DNA of 64,000 bases from Amycolatopsis anabasis (GCF_009765355.1 NZ_VTHK01000009.1:186001-250000); one strand, 5' to 3'; shown: positions 49,124-58,960, numbered from the stretch's first letter. Translations and numbers: made by a program. Notes: generated by a model from the sequence alone, not told the origin.

Positions 49124-49201
49124 GCACAGCGTGGGTGGCCGAGGAATAGCTGGACCGCCTGACCGGTTTACCCGAACTCTCCGGCTGTTGACAGCCGCCG
49201 A

Positions 49202-49870
49202 TCAGCCGCTCGCCATCGGGCCGGGGGCGAAGACGTACCGCTGGAACCAGTGGTGGATCTGGCGTTGCAGGGCGCGGTCGCCGTGGATGTGCACTCCTGG
49301 CTGGCGCAGCAGTTGCGCCCAGGAGAGTTGGCCGAGCCACCAGCGGGTCACTTCTATGGTGGGCGCGACCAGCCACAGGTCGACGGGTGCTCCGGTGTCG
49401 TCTCGGCAGAGGTTGACGCTCGCACGGGACAGGTGCAGCCAGAAGTTGCGGTCGGCGGCCGCGCGGTCGGTGAACTCAAGCGCGAGCACGATGGTGCGTC
49501 CGGGCAGGGCCGCGGTATTGACGCGGCGTCGGATGTCCCAGGTCAGCGCTGCGGTGTCCAGGTCGTCCTCGGACAGGGCCGCGCGGTCGGCGACGGCGGC
49601 CCATTGGGCCAGTTCCCGCACTACTGGGAACAGGGCGGCGCCGGATTCGGTGAGCTGGTATTCGCCATCGACGGCCTCGGCGATCCCGGCGGCCTGCAGG
49701 CCGCGCAGGCGCGAGGACAGCGTCGCGCGGGGAATGCGGGGTAAGCCGTGGCGGATGTCGGTGAAGGTTCTCGCGCCGAGTAGCAGTTCCCGCACGACAA
49801 GAAGGGTCCAGCGTTCGCCCAGCACCTGCAGTGCCCGCGCGACCGCGCAGAACTGACCGTACCCGCTCAT
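49202..49870 (-). CDS. HxlR-family regulator with C-terminal sterol-carrier-like domain
   Basis: 222 residues. N-terminal winged helix 'CAVARALQVLGERWTLLVVR' and 'RTFTDIRHGLPRIPRATLSS' is typical of HxlR; its Cys near residue 8 fits redox or electrophile-sensing relatives. The C-terminal ~120 residues (VLALEFTDRAAADRNFWLHL, then LWLVAPTIEVTRWWLGQLSW) resemble SCP2-like ligand-binding domains. Divergent from the PLP enzyme at 49999 with a 128-base gap, so it may regulate it. Confidence 0.8.
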   Translation of the reverse strand: MSGYGQFCAVARALQVLGERWTLLVVRELLLGARTFTDIRHGLPRIPRATLSSRLRGLQAAGIAEAVDGEYQLTESGAALFPVVRELAQWAAVADRAALSEDDLDTAALTWDIRRRVNTAALPGRTIVLALEFTDRAAADRNFWLHLSRASVNLCRDDTGAPVDLWLVAPTIEVTRWWLGQLSWAQLLRQPGVHIHGDRALQRQIHHWFQRYVFAPGPMASG

Positions 49871-49998
49871 GGGTCGATGGTATGCGCGAGTTGGCGCGTG
49901 TGGTTCAACTTTTGAACTAGTGCTGGCGTGGTGGCGGGCCGAGCATCACAGGGCACGGGTCCTGACGACCGACACACCAAGACCTGACAGGGGACAAC

Positions 49999-50925
49999 GT
50001 GAATGAGGTGCTCCCGGACATCCTGGCCCGCATCGGCAACACCGCGATGGTGGCCTTACGCAACGTCGTGCCGGAGAACGGCGCTCGGGTCCTGCTGAAG
50101 CTGGAGAGCGAGAACCCGACCGGCAGCATGAAGGACCGGATGGCCATCGCCATGATCCAGGCCGCGGAGGCTGCTGGCCGGCTCAAGCCGGGTGGTTCCG
50201 TCGTTGAGTACACCGGCGGCAGCACCGGCGTGTCGCTGGCACTGGTCTGTGCGGTGAAGGGATACCGGCTGCATATCGTGACCTCGGACGCCTTCGCCAG
50301 AGAGAAGCTCGATCACATGCGCTATCTCGGCGCCACGCTGCACATCGTGCCGAGCGATGCCGGGCGGATGACCGAGAAGCTGACTCGGGACATGATCGAG
50401 GCCGCCCGCGTCATCGCGGCGCGGACAGGTGGCGTCTGGACCGACCAGCTCAACAACAGCGACCAGTTGGAGGGCTATCGCATGATGGGTGCGGAGATCT
50501 GGAGGCAGACCGGCGGGCGGATCGACGGCTTCGTGCAGAGCGTTGGTACCGCGGGGTGCGTCACCGGGGTCGCGACCGCGCTCCGGGGTCACCGCGAAGG
50601 GGTTGAAATCGTCGCGGTGGAACCCGCGGAATCTCCCGTCCTGTCCGGTGGCCGGACCGGTGCTCACCGGATCGACGGAATCGGCGCCGGCTTCGTGGTG
50701 CCGCTATGGCGGCGGGGCAGCATCGACCTGGTCGATCAGGTCTCCACGGAGGATGCCATGGCCATGGTCGAGCGACTGGCCCGGGAGGAAGGGCTGTTCG
50801 CGGGGACATCCACCGGTGTCAACGTGATCGCCGCCCTTCGGTTGGCAGAACGACTGGGACCCGACGCGACCGTCGTGACTGTCCTGTGCGATACCGGGAT
50901 GAAGTACCTCAGCAAGCAGCCGTGA
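49999..50925 (+). CDS. PLP-dependent cysteine-synthase-family enzyme
   Basis: 308 residues from GTG 49999. The PLP lysine lies in 'NPTGSMKDRMAIAMIQAAE' (~41-55), the phosphate loop in 'EYTGGSTGVSLALVCAVKG' and 'QSVGTAGCVTGVATALRGHR'. The residues fit O-acetylserine sulfhydrylase or cystathionine beta-synthase-type folds, without a CBS domain. No serine acetyltransferase neighbour is present. Relatives make cysteine or unusual beta-substituted alanines. A HxlR regulator is divergent to it. Confidence 0.85.
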   Translation: MNEVLPDILARIGNTAMVALRNVVPENGARVLLKLESENPTGSMKDRMAIAMIQAAEAAGRLKPGGSVVEYTGGSTGVSLALVCAVKGYRLHIVTSDAFAREKLDHMRYLGATLHIVPSDAGRMTEKLTRDMIEAARVIAARTGGVWTDQLNNSDQLEGYRMMGAEIWRQTGGRIDGFVQSVGTAGCVTGVATALRGHREGVEIVAVEPAESPVLSGGRTGAHRIDGIGAGFVVPLWRRGSIDLVDQVSTEDAMAMVERLAREEGLFAGTSTGVNVIAALRLAERLGPDATVVTVLCDTGMKYLSKQP

Positions 50926-51328
50926 ACCCCCTTGGGCCCTCGGTCCCGCAGCGGCATGAGCCGTAGGGAGCAACGCCGGTGACCGCGGGCGACGCGTGCG
51001 CGGCGACCGGCCCGAGGGTCGTCCAACGGCTGTCGGACGGCGTGCTCCGGGTGTCCCCCGTTCCGGCACACAACACCGCCAGGCCGCCGGGGCGGTCTCC
51101 ACGGAGTGAGAAGTGTGCTGATGCGTGACACCGCGATCACGCTGTGAGCGGGCGGTGATGGGCGAGCGGCCCGGCGGTGCGTGTGGGGGGCACCGTGATA
51201 TCGGGCGTGGGTGCTCGGGTAACAGCGCGCAGGGACCGAGCAGCACACGACCGGGGTAGCACCCGTGGTCACGGTCTCTTCTGGTGCGCCATCGTGGACG
51301 CCTCACCGAAAAAGAAGGGGAAGAAACC
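50926..51328. other. 403-base intergenic stretch
   Basis: No gene supported on either strand. It contains GC-rich spacer and one short inverted repeat (GCGTGA near 51124 with TCACGC near 51138). The promoter of the secreted toxin gene at 51329 is expected here, but no clear -35/-10 pair was identified. Confidence 0.4.
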
Positions 51329-52000
51329 ATGAAATCGAGACGTGTGATCGCGGCAGTGCTGATGTCGTTGCTGGCGACCGCCGGGATGGCTCCGGTGCCC
51401 AGTGCCGCGGCGTCGTCTGCGGCCGCGCCGGTGCATGGGGGGACGGCGCGAATAGCCGTGGCCCCGCCTCCGCAGTGCCAGGGCCCGTTCTACGGCAAGG
51501 CCGTTCACCTGGGACCGGAGAAGCTGCCGACGACGGGGCCGGTGGCGCGGATGCTGAACGGCTACAAGCGGTTCGGGACCAAGGGCGCGAACCAGGACCA
51601 GTTCCTGGCACGATATTGGAAGAACAATAGCTGGGTCTACCCGGGCAACGGCGGGTTCAAGGGCAAGCCGAAGCCCTACACCCTCAAAGTCAACACGGTG
51701 ATCGACCGCTTCGGCGGGGAAACCGGCCGCTATTTCGCGCCGGAAGGCACCAGCTACGCCAAACGTGCCATACCTCCGCAGAACCTCAACACCTGCGAAT
51801 ACGAGAAGAACGTGATCAAACCCAACGGCTACTACCGGTACAAGGTGCGGATGTCGTTCCCGGTGCAGGCCGGTCAGATCGCCGAATGGTTCGACCAGCC
51901 CGGCGGCGGCACACAGTACGAGGTGGTCAAGGTGGGCAACCAGGACTTTCCCGGCGCGGGATGGCTGGTCGCGAACAAATACCTGGAACGCCTGAACTAG
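51329..52000 (+). CDS. secreted TNT-domain toxin (NAD+ glycohydrolase type)
   Basis: 223 residues from ATG 51329, with GAAGGGGAAG upstream. Signal peptide 'RRVIAAVLMSLLATAGMAPV', cleavage near 'SAAASS'. After a linker with Cys50, the TNT fold covers ~75-223: 'NTVIDRFGGETGRYFAPEGT' (conserved Arg127) and 'VQAGQIAEWFDQPGGGTQYE' (Gln190/Gln196 near the active site), with 'YRYKVRMSFPV' between. The mycobacterial TNT hydrolyses NAD+ to kill. Here there is a Sec-type signal rather than a WXG head. Followed by a probable immunity gene. Confidence 0.85.
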   Translation: MKSRRVIAAVLMSLLATAGMAPVPSAAASSAAAPVHGGTARIAVAPPPQCQGPFYGKAVHLGPEKLPTTGPVARMLNGYKRFGTKGANQDQFLARYWKNNSWVYPGNGGFKGKPKPYTLKVNTVIDRFGGETGRYFAPEGTSYAKRAIPPQNLNTCEYEKNVIKPNGYYRYKVRMSFPVQAGQIAEWFDQPGGGTQYEVVKVGNQDFPGAGWLVANKYLERLN

Positions 52001-52026
52001 ACCAACGCCGCGACAAGGCATCCATC

Positions 52027-52296
52027 GTGGACCGGTTCACCCTCGCCGCGGCGCTGCGGGACGCGGGCGTGTCCGGCTACGCCTACCAGATCGAAGGGGT
52101 ACACGAACACGACATCGCCCCGGTCAGCTACTACTTCCTGCGCCGACGACAGGGAACCTGGCAGATCGGCGTGTTCGAACGCGGTGTCTTCGCCGTCGCC
52201 GGCGAGTACACCACCGAGCACGACGCCTGCACAGCCCTGTGGACACGCCTCACCACCGAGCAAGCCAGCCACGAGAATCCAAGTTGGGGGGACTGA
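52027..52296 (+). CDS. probable immunity protein for the TNT toxin
   Basis: 89 residues from GTG 52027, 26 bases after the toxin stop, with AAGG upstream. No signal peptide; alpha/beta: 'FTLAAALRDAGVSGYAYQIE', 'VSYYFLRRRQGTWQIGVFER', 'VFAVAGEYTTEHDACTALWT'. Size, cytoplasmic location and position are those of an immunity factor, since a cell making an NADase needs protection. Similarity to the known mycobacterial immunity factor was not tested. Confidence 0.6.
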   Translation: MDRFTLAAALRDAGVSGYAYQIEGVHEHDIAPVSYYFLRRRQGTWQIGVFERGVFAVAGEYTTEHDACTALWTRLTTEQASHENPSWGD

Positions 52297-52874
52297 ACGC
52301 CGCCGCGCGAACTGCCGGTGCTGGGCGTCGACGTGGCCGAGACATTGGGGTGAAGTTTTGCGTACGACGCGACATTCGACCGGCGCGATATCGAGGCAGC
52401 GGTCCGAGCTGTTGACGGGAAAACCGGTGGCCTCGGCTGAGACCGCCACCAGAATGCATGCAAGGTAATGGGTGTGGGAGGTACGGCAATGCGGTACGTG
52501 CGTGCGTGGATCCAGTGAAGTACCTCTACGGCCTGACCGTCACCCCGAACGAAAGTACAAACTGGCCAGCGTCCTGGACAACGACTGCCGCCGGTAACGC
52601 CGCGGCTCTCAAGCAGGGCAGCGAACCTTGTGCCGATTCGTGGGAACCCATTCGAGTGCCTCGGCTCCTGGACTTGCGCGCGAACACAACAGCCACCCTG
52701 ACCAAGCTCACGTAGTCCTGCTCCCGCGAGACGTCGGGCCGGTGTGTCGCTCAGCTGTGTGGCTCCGGGATCTCGTGCGGGTGGCGTCGCGGCCGAACCA
52801 TTGGGATGCCGTGGTGGCGTGCGCTACCAACGAACAATCAAGTGCGTCGGTAAACCGATTGTGGAGGTTCGGGT
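52297..52874. other. 578-base stretch without a clear gene
   Basis: Several short frames exist, none with ribosome site and coherent protein sequence. A plus-strand patch around 52515-52600 reads as protein only if frames are changed (for example YLYGLTVTP, then KYKLASVLDNDCRR), suggesting a decayed gene fragment. Otherwise I see nothing in it. Confidence 0.4.
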
Positions 52875-53702
52875 ATGACTGCGTCCCTTGTGTTCGATCA
52901 TCACGCGACCAGGTACAGCGTGGAGCTGGCCCATCGGATGGCGTGCGCGTCCGCCCTCGCCTACAAGACACCTTCCGAGATCGAGAATCAGGCCCACGAC
53001 TGGGGTTTCGACCGGGTCCGCCACCACCACACCACCTTCCGGCCGCCGTTCCCGCTGGAGGACACCCAGGCTTACACGATGGCCAGCGATCACATGGTCA
53101 TCACCGCGTTCCGCGGCACCGAACCGGCCCAGTGGCGGGACTGGCTCTCCGATGTCACCACCCCGCCGTGGCCAGGCCCCGGCGGCACCGGATGGGTGCA
53201 CTACGGCTTCGCCGAAGCCCTGAACTCGGTGTATCCACAGGTCGACACCGCGCTCACCGCGTGCCGTGACCACGACCAAACGGTGTGGTTCACCGGCCAT
53301 AGCCTGGGCGGCGGCCTGGCCATGCTCGCGGCCGCCCGGTGGTCCCTGGAACAAGCGGACGCCCGCGTCGACGGGGTGTACACGTTCGGGGCGCCCCGCA
53401 CCTGCGACCGGCTCCTGGCCACCGCCTACAACCAGGCATTGACGAACCGGAGTTTCCGGTTCGTCAACAACAACGACATCGTCCCCCAGCTTCCGCCCGA
53501 ACCGGTCTTCCACCACGTGAACGCGGCACGCTACATCGACTCCTCGGGCAAGATCCGCGACTCGCTGCCGTCGTTGCCCAGGCTCGCCGACCACGCTCGC
53601 GGTTTCACCGCCGATCTGCTGGCGCCGGCCAGCGACACGATCCGCGATCACGACATGAAAAAGTATCTCGCCGCGCTGGAGCGCAACCTCACCACGCACT
53701 GA
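52875..53702 (+). CDS. class 3 lipase (alpha/beta hydrolase)
   Basis: 275 residues. Nucleophile elbow 'VWFTGHSLGGGLAMLAAARW' with Ser143; acidic residue Asp201 in 'FRFVNNNDIVPQLPP' and catalytic His ~213-214 in 'PVFHHVNAARY'. The oxyanion region 'MVITAFRGTEPAQWRDWLSD' is typical of lipase class 3. There is no signal peptide, so it may be intracellular or use a non-classical route. Stands alone. Confidence 0.88.
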   Translation: MTASLVFDHHATRYSVELAHRMACASALAYKTPSEIENQAHDWGFDRVRHHHTTFRPPFPLEDTQAYTMASDHMVITAFRGTEPAQWRDWLSDVTTPPWPGPGGTGWVHYGFAEALNSVYPQVDTALTACRDHDQTVWFTGHSLGGGLAMLAAARWSLEQADARVDGVYTFGAPRTCDRLLATAYNQALTNRSFRFVNNNDIVPQLPPEPVFHHVNAARYIDSSGKIRDSLPSLPRLADHARGFTADLLAPASDTIRDHDMKKYLAALERNLTTH

Positions 53703-53965
53703 CCCACTTCGAGAACCACCGCGCTCCGGTGACGGTGAAGGGCGAGGACACCGTGTGGATCGTCCAGGATCGCGGCACCGCCTCGCTGATGTGCTCCAAA
53801 CGCCGCTCCGGCCACGCCCGCATGGCAGCCGCGCGGGAAGGGGACACGTCCTGATCAAGCACTACACCGGACGTGAGCTTCACCCCGGCGGGCCTGTGAT
53901 GCCCAGGTGGCGGGCCATATCGGAAACGAAAGTGCCGTAGCCGCCACGCGCGCAGCGGCGGCGCG

Positions 53966-56659
53966 TCATCCGAGATCGGGTATGCCCCTGAGTTGCCTGC
54001 GCGAGGTGATGCCGAGCTTGCGGAAGATGTTGCGTAGGTGGGCGTCTACCGTGCGTGGGCTGAGGAACAGGCGCCCGGCAACCTCTTTCGTCGTCGCGCC
54101 CGCCGCGACCTGGCGCGCGATGTGCATTTCCTGCATGGTTAGGCGGTCGTAGGTGTGTTCGGAGCGGCTGCGGGCCACCTCCCCGGTCGCGCGCAGTTCG
54201 TCCGCGGCTCGCCGGGCGAACGCCTCCAGTCCGATCTCCGACATCTGTTCGTGCGCGGTACGCAGGTGTTCGCGTGCGTCGCGGCGGCGGCCCGCGCGGC
54301 GTAGCCACTCGCCGTACCGCAGGTGCGCCCGCGCGAGGTGCAGCACCAGCGGGCTACCCGTCAGGTGCCCGAGTGCCTCCCGGTAGTCGTCTTCCCTGTC
54401 GCTGACCAGCGCCCGCGCACCTGCCGCCACGCCCAGGGCCCAGCTGGTTCCCGCGGGCCCCGTGCGCTCGCCCAGGGACTCCAGCGCCGACCGCGCGACG
54501 GTGTCCTCGCCACACCGGACCGCGGCTTCCACCAACTCCGGCAGCGCGATGCCGGTGAGGAAGAGGTCGCCGCCCGCCACGGCGCGCGTGGCCGCGTCCA
54601 GCGCGGCCGGGTACTCGGCCAGGCCGTTGTGGAGCACGGCTGTCGCCCAGTGGGCGTTCGCGGTCAGCTGACCGGTAGGCCGGCTGGTCACCTCGGCGAA
54701 CAGGTCGAGCGCCTCCTGGCGGCGGCCATGCCACGCCGCCAGGTGCACTCTCGGGTAGAGCTGCGGCAGATCGCCGGCGGCGTCGGCGATCGCTTCCTCC
54801 TCGGCGATCGCGGCCATCGCCCGCCCGAAGTCACCGGTGAGCACCGCGGACACGGCCACCTGCGACAGGCCGAGCCGGATGGTCATCGGTGACCCCGATT
54901 CCCGCCCGGTCCGCACCAGCCAGTCGACGACCGTCGCGTGCAGGTCGATGTCCCACAGCTCGCCCGCGAGCACGGTGGCCAGCGCCGGCGCCCGAGTCCA
55001 CCCGGCATCGTCGCCGGTGAGCACCCGCCGCAGCGCCGGTACCCCGGCATGGTGTCCCTCGGTGTCCAACAGCACCAGCGCGTCGAGGAGGTCCGGCGGC
55101 CCCGATGCCGGCGGCGCCGAGCGGGCCGCGTCGAGCACCCGGTCCATCACGCCCGCGGCCCGCCCGACGACCAGCCCCATCTCCAGCGCCGCCACGAAGC
55201 ACTCGCGCGACCGTTCCGGATCGCTGGCGGCGAGCCGTTGCGCTGCCCGCAGGATGAGTTCCGGCCCCCGGACGGCCCCGTCCGCACCCTGGACGAAGGC
55301 GATCTGCCCGCGCAGCAGATCGACGGACGCATGCCGGAGATCATCCAGTGACTCGGTGTCGATGCTGGCCAGCAGGTCCGCCGCCGCGTCCGCCCGGCCC
55401 GCCGCGAGCGTTGCCCGCGCGGCCGCGAGCGTGCGCTCGGTCTGCTTGCCGGGATCGAGCGACAGCGCCGCCGCGCGTTCGAGGAACGCGGCGGCGGCCG
55501 CTACGCCCCCACGCGCCTGCGCGCGCGACGCCGACGACTCCAGCTCCGCCGCGACCCGTTCGTCCGGCCCGGTGGTGGCTTGCGCGCGGTGCCAGGCCTG
55601 CCGGTCCGGCGCGGTGACCGGGTCGGTGGCGTCGGCCAGTGCCCGATGCGCCGCCTGGCGCCGCTCCGGCTCAGCCGCACGATAGGCGGCCGAACGCGCC
55701 AGGGGGTGGCAGAACCGCGCGCGCGTGTCGAACAGCGCCAGCCCGGATGCCTCGGCGGCGGCGCTCGCGGCAGCCACGTCGATGCCCAGCCGCCACGCGG
55801 CCGTCCACAGTAGACCCGGGTCGCCGGTGGGATCGGCGCTCGCGAGGATCAGCAGCAGCCGCGCGTCCGGGGGCAGTTCCGCCATTCTCGTCCGGAAGCT
55901 CCGCTCGATCCGGCTCGCGACCGGTGACGGTGTCGGCAGCGCGAAACCACCTGCTTTCGGCAGTTCGATCAGGGCCAGCGGGTTTCCGCGTGCCTCGGCG
56001 AGCAGGCGATCACGCACCCGCTCGTCGAGCGTCACGGTTTTCTCCTCGGCCAGCAACGCGCGCGCATGCGCGTCGCTCAGGCCACCGACCGTCAACTCGG
56101 GCAGTTCGTCCAGCCCACGGGCGCCGCCTTCCTGGTCGCGGGCCGCGAACACCATCGCGATCGGCTCGGCCGCGACGCGCCTCGCCAGGAACGTCAAGGC
56201 CCTCGCGGAGGCGGCGTCCATCCAGTGCGCGTCGTCGACGACGCACAGCAGCGGACGTTCCGTCGCGGCGGTCGCCAGCAACTCGAGCGCGGCCAGGCCG
56301 ACGCGGAACGGGTCCGGCGCTCCGTCGGCCAACCCGAACGCGACCAGGAGGGAGTCGCGGTAGGGAACCGCAAGCGAATCGAGGTGCGCCAGTACCGGCA
56401 CGCACAGCTGGTGCAGCGCCGCGAACGGCAGCTCACCCTCGAACTCCGCCCCGGACGCGCGGATGACCTGGAACTTCTCCGGTGCCGCATGTTCGACGTG
56501 GTCCAGCAGCGCGCTCTTGCCGATACCCGGCTCGCCGCGGAGGACCAGCACACCGCCCTCGCCCCGTTCTGCCGCGTTGACGAGGTCGAGGAGGCGATTG
56601 ATCTCCTCGCTCCGGCCGACGAGCGAGCGGGCGGGCGTCGTGGGCATGGTCCGAACCAT
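53966..56659 (-). CDS. LuxR-type AAA regulator (LAL family)
   Basis: 897 residues from ATG 56659 (ATG 56647 also possible). Walker A 'GEPGIGKSALL' (42-52) and Walker B 'LLCVVDDAHWMDAA' (137-150) of an AAA ATPase domain, then a long TPR-like helical middle, and a C-terminal LuxR helix-turn-helix ('IARQVAAGATTKEVAGRLFL' and 'SPRTVDAHLRNIFRKLGITS'). Large LAL regulators activate sugar or secondary-metabolite genes after ligand binding. Divergent from the NmrA-type gene at 56847, which it may control. Confidence 0.88.
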   Translation of the reverse strand: MVRTMPTTPARSLVGRSEEINRLLDLVNAAERGEGGVLVLRGEPGIGKSALLDHVEHAAPEKFQVIRASGAEFEGELPFAALHQLCVPVLAHLDSLAVPYRDSLLVAFGLADGAPDPFRVGLAALELLATAATERPLLCVVDDAHWMDAASARALTFLARRVAAEPIAMVFAARDQEGGARGLDELPELTVGGLSDAHARALLAEEKTVTLDERVRDRLLAEARGNPLALIELPKAGGFALPTPSPVASRIERSFRTRMAELPPDARLLLILASADPTGDPGLLWTAAWRLGIDVAAASAAAEASGLALFDTRARFCHPLARSAAYRAAEPERRQAAHRALADATDPVTAPDRQAWHRAQATTGPDERVAAELESSASRAQARGGVAAAAAFLERAAALSLDPGKQTERTLAAARATLAAGRADAAADLLASIDTESLDDLRHASVDLLRGQIAFVQGADGAVRGPELILRAAQRLAASDPERSRECFVAALEMGLVVGRAAGVMDRVLDAARSAPPASGPPDLLDALVLLDTEGHHAGVPALRRVLTGDDAGWTRAPALATVLAGELWDIDLHATVVDWLVRTGRESGSPMTIRLGLSQVAVSAVLTGDFGRAMAAIAEEEAIADAAGDLPQLYPRVHLAAWHGRRQEALDLFAEVTSRPTGQLTANAHWATAVLHNGLAEYPAALDAATRAVAGGDLFLTGIALPELVEAAVRCGEDTVARSALESLGERTGPAGTSWALGVAAGARALVSDREDDYREALGHLTGSPLVLHLARAHLRYGEWLRRAGRRRDAREHLRTAHEQMSEIGLEAFARRAADELRATGEVARSRSEHTYDRLTMQEMHIARQVAAGATTKEVAGRLFLSPRTVDAHLRNIFRKLGITSRRQLRGIPDLG

Positions 56660-56846
56660 AGACCGGACACCGGCACAAGTAGGTGATTGTCACCGACGCG
56701 AACGGGGCCGGGTCCACGAGATCGTCGTGGTATCCGCGACGCGGAACCGAAACACCCCCGCAAAGGACGATTCTCGACGCCGCGTTGACCCCGAGATGAA
56801 CCCGACGAGGACCAGTCCCCGGCGACCTTAGGAAAGGCACCCATCG

Positions 56847-57704
56847 ATGAACACCCCAACCGTGCTCGTGACCGGCGCGACCGGAACCATCGGATCCGCC
56901 CTGGTCCCCGCCCTGCGAGCCCGCGGCGTCACCGTCCGCGCGATGACCCGCGACCCCGACCGCCCCGTCCCCGGCGCCGAGACCGTCGTCGCCGACCTGC
57001 GGGAGCCGGAGTCGGTCGCCGCCGCGCTGAAAGGCGTCGACGCGGCCTTCCTCAACAGCCCCTCGGCACCCGACGCCGCCGAACTCCAGATCCGGTTCGC
57101 CGACCTCGCCCGCGACGCGGGCGTGCACCGGCTCGTGCTGCTCTCCCAGTACGCGGCACACGCCGACTCACCGGTGCGGTTCCTGCGCTGGCACGCCGAA
57201 GTCGAAGCACACGTCCAGGAACTGGGCCTCGACCACACCGTGCTGCGCCCCAACCTCTACCTGCAGGCGCTGCTCGCCTTCGCCGGGACCATCGCACAGG
57301 GCTGGTTCGCCGCGCCCATCGGCGACGCCGCGGTCAGCGCGATCGACACCAGGGACATCGCGGGCGCCGCCGCGGCCGTGCTGACCAGCACGGGCCACAC
57401 CGGCCACACTTACACGCTGACCGGACCCCGCGCCGTGACCCACGCCCAGATCGCCCAGGCGCTGTCGGCCGCCACCGGGCAGGACATCGCCTTCCACGAC
57501 GCACCCGCCGACCAGTTCACTGCCGCGCTGACCGGCGTCCTCCCACCGTGGCAGCTCGAGGGCCTCGTCGAGGACTACGCCCACTACGCCAGGGGCGAAG
57601 CCGCCGAGGTGCACACGTCCGTCACCGACCTCACCGGACACCCCGCACGCGACGTCACCGACTTCGCCCGCGACTACGCCGCCGCGTTCATCCCGGCGGA
57701 ATGA
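56847..57704 (+). CDS. NmrA-type NAD(P)-binding protein
   Basis: 285 residues with the dinucleotide motif 'VLVTGATGTIGSALVPALRA' (6-25). 'HRLVLLSQYAAHADSPVRFL' and 'HTVLRPNLYLQALLAFAGTI' are typical of NmrA/atypical SDR proteins. These either reduce quinones and ketones or sense NADP as regulators; the catalytic Tyr-Lys pair is not clear. Strong ribosome site AGGAAAGG. Operon with the small protein at 57736. Confidence 0.82.
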   Translation: MNTPTVLVTGATGTIGSALVPALRARGVTVRAMTRDPDRPVPGAETVVADLREPESVAAALKGVDAAFLNSPSAPDAAELQIRFADLARDAGVHRLVLLSQYAAHADSPVRFLRWHAEVEAHVQELGLDHTVLRPNLYLQALLAFAGTIAQGWFAAPIGDAAVSAIDTRDIAGAAAAVLTSTGHTGHTYTLTGPRAVTHAQIAQALSAATGQDIAFHDAPADQFTAALTGVLPPWQLEGLVEDYAHYARGEAAEVHTSVTDLTGHPARDVTDFARDYAAAFIPAE

Positions 57705-57735
57705 CCCGTGAACCGCAACTGACAAGGATGTTTCG

Positions 57736-58152
57736 ATGATCTACCACGGCAACCGTTTCACCCTCAGGCCCGGCATCTCGGCGGAGGACCGGGAGGCCGC
57801 TCTCGAGAGCCTGCACAACCAGGGCCGCGTCATCCCGTCCGTCACGTCGTTCGTCGTCGGCCCCGACTTCGGCGGTGAATACGAATACGGCGCCGTCTTC
57901 GTGATAAAGGACCTCGAAGGCTACGAGGAGTACATGAACCACCCGGCACACCTCGACACCGACCGGATCGGCTTGCCCCTGGTCGACAAGTTCATGTCGT
58001 TCGACATCACCGACGACCCGGACCCGGAGATCGGCGCGAAGATCGCCGAGATCCACCAGCGCCGGTACGACACCATGCCCGACATCGCCGCGCTCGTCTC
58101 CGACCTCGGCGAGTACACCGGCAGCGCCGCACCAGGCAAACACGCGAACTGA
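57736..58152 (+). CDS. Dabb (stress-response A/B barrel) protein
   Basis: 138 residues, 31 bases after the NmrA-type gene. 'RFTLRPGISAEDREAALESL' and 'GAVFVIKDLEGYEEYMNHPA' are typical of Dabb proteins, which form small dimeric alpha-beta barrels; the C-terminus is a short helical extension. Relatives act in polyketide cyclisation or stress. Together with NmrA-type neighbour a small redox/cyclase operon is plausible. Confidence 0.82.
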   Translation: MIYHGNRFTLRPGISAEDREAALESLHNQGRVIPSVTSFVVGPDFGGEYEYGAVFVIKDLEGYEEYMNHPAHLDTDRIGLPLVDKFMSFDITDDPDPEIGAKIAEIHQRRYDTMPDIAALVSDLGEYTGSAAPGKHAN

Positions 58153-58258
58153 CCACCACCAGTGTGACGGCGTGCGTCCTGGGGTTCGCACCATCTGTTC
58201 TTCCGCTGTTGAGCGCACAGACAAAGTCAGTGGGCACGCACAAATATTGTCCGTGGCG

Positions 58259-58960
58259 TCAGCGGTGTGCGAGGCCGTCGATCATCAGGGCGAGGGTGAA
58301 GTCGAACCGGTCGTGGCCCTCGCCCGCGGTGATCTCCGCGGCGTGGCGGGTGGTGTGGGGGAAGGTCTCGGCGGGCAGGGCGGTGAACCGGCGCAGCAGT
58401 TCGTCGCGGTCGCGGACCCAGACCGCGTCACCCTGCGCCGAGCGCTGGTCCGCGATCGATGTCTCGAGGCAGTAGGCGGCCACGTACAGCAAGAGACCGT
58501 CGCTGGCCCAGGCGGCGGCCTGCGGGGCGACGCCGCCGGCGAGCAGGATCGCCAGCATTCCTTCGCTGACGCGCACGATTTCCAGGTCGGTGGGGGCCAT
58601 CGCGAGCACGGCGCGGGAGATACCGGGATATTTCAGGTACTGGTCGCGGATCTGGACGCACACGCCGCGGATCTGCTCCCGCCAGGCCTCGGGGTCGGGT
58701 TCGGGCAGGACGAGTTCGGCGCACAGCCGCCCGATGAGCAGTTCGTCGAGGTCGGCCTTGTTGACCACGTGGTTGTAGAGCGAGGCGGGCCCGGTGTCGA
58801 GCGCATTGGCCAGCCGACGCATCGTCAGCGCCTCGTAGCCTTCGGCGGCGATGATGCCCAGCGCGGTGTCGATGATCTGCTCCACGGTGCGGCGCGGCGG
58901 CTTGGGGCCGTCGGGGCTCGGTCGCAGGTGGCGCGCCGCGCGCCGCTCTTTCGGGTTCAC
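58259..58960 (-). CDS. TetR-family regulator of the divergent oxidoreductase operon
   Basis: 233 residues from GTG 58960 (NPKERRAARHLRPSPDG). HTH 'QIIDTALGIIAAEGYEALTM' and 'RRLANALDTGPASLYNHVVN' at residues ~28-67. C-terminal TetR-C-like domain (QIRDQYLKYPGISRAVLAMA, LYVAAYCLETSIADQRSAQG). Three GAAC-N3-GTTC sites lie in the 142-base gap to the divergent gene at 59103; it probably represses both sides until a ligand binds. Confidence 0.86.
   Translation of the reverse strand: MNPKERRAARHLRPSPDGPKPPRRTVEQIIDTALGIIAAEGYEALTMRRLANALDTGPASLYNHVVNKADLDELLIGRLCAELVLPEPDPEAWREQIRGVCVQIRDQYLKYPGISRAVLAMAPTDLEIVRVSEGMLAILLAGGVAPQAAAWASDGLLLYVAAYCLETSIADQRSAQGDAVWVRDRDELLRRFTALPAETFPHTTRHAAEITAGEGHDRFDFTLALMIDGLAHR

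Noticed and set aside
52458..52715. 85-residue plus-strand frame
   Set aside because: Only parts look protein-like and these change frame; more likely a decayed fragment.
53703..53965. short frames after the lipase gene (e.g. VTVKGEDTVWIVQDRG)
   Set aside because: No ribosome site and no recognisable family; may be a remnant, but not supportable as a gene.
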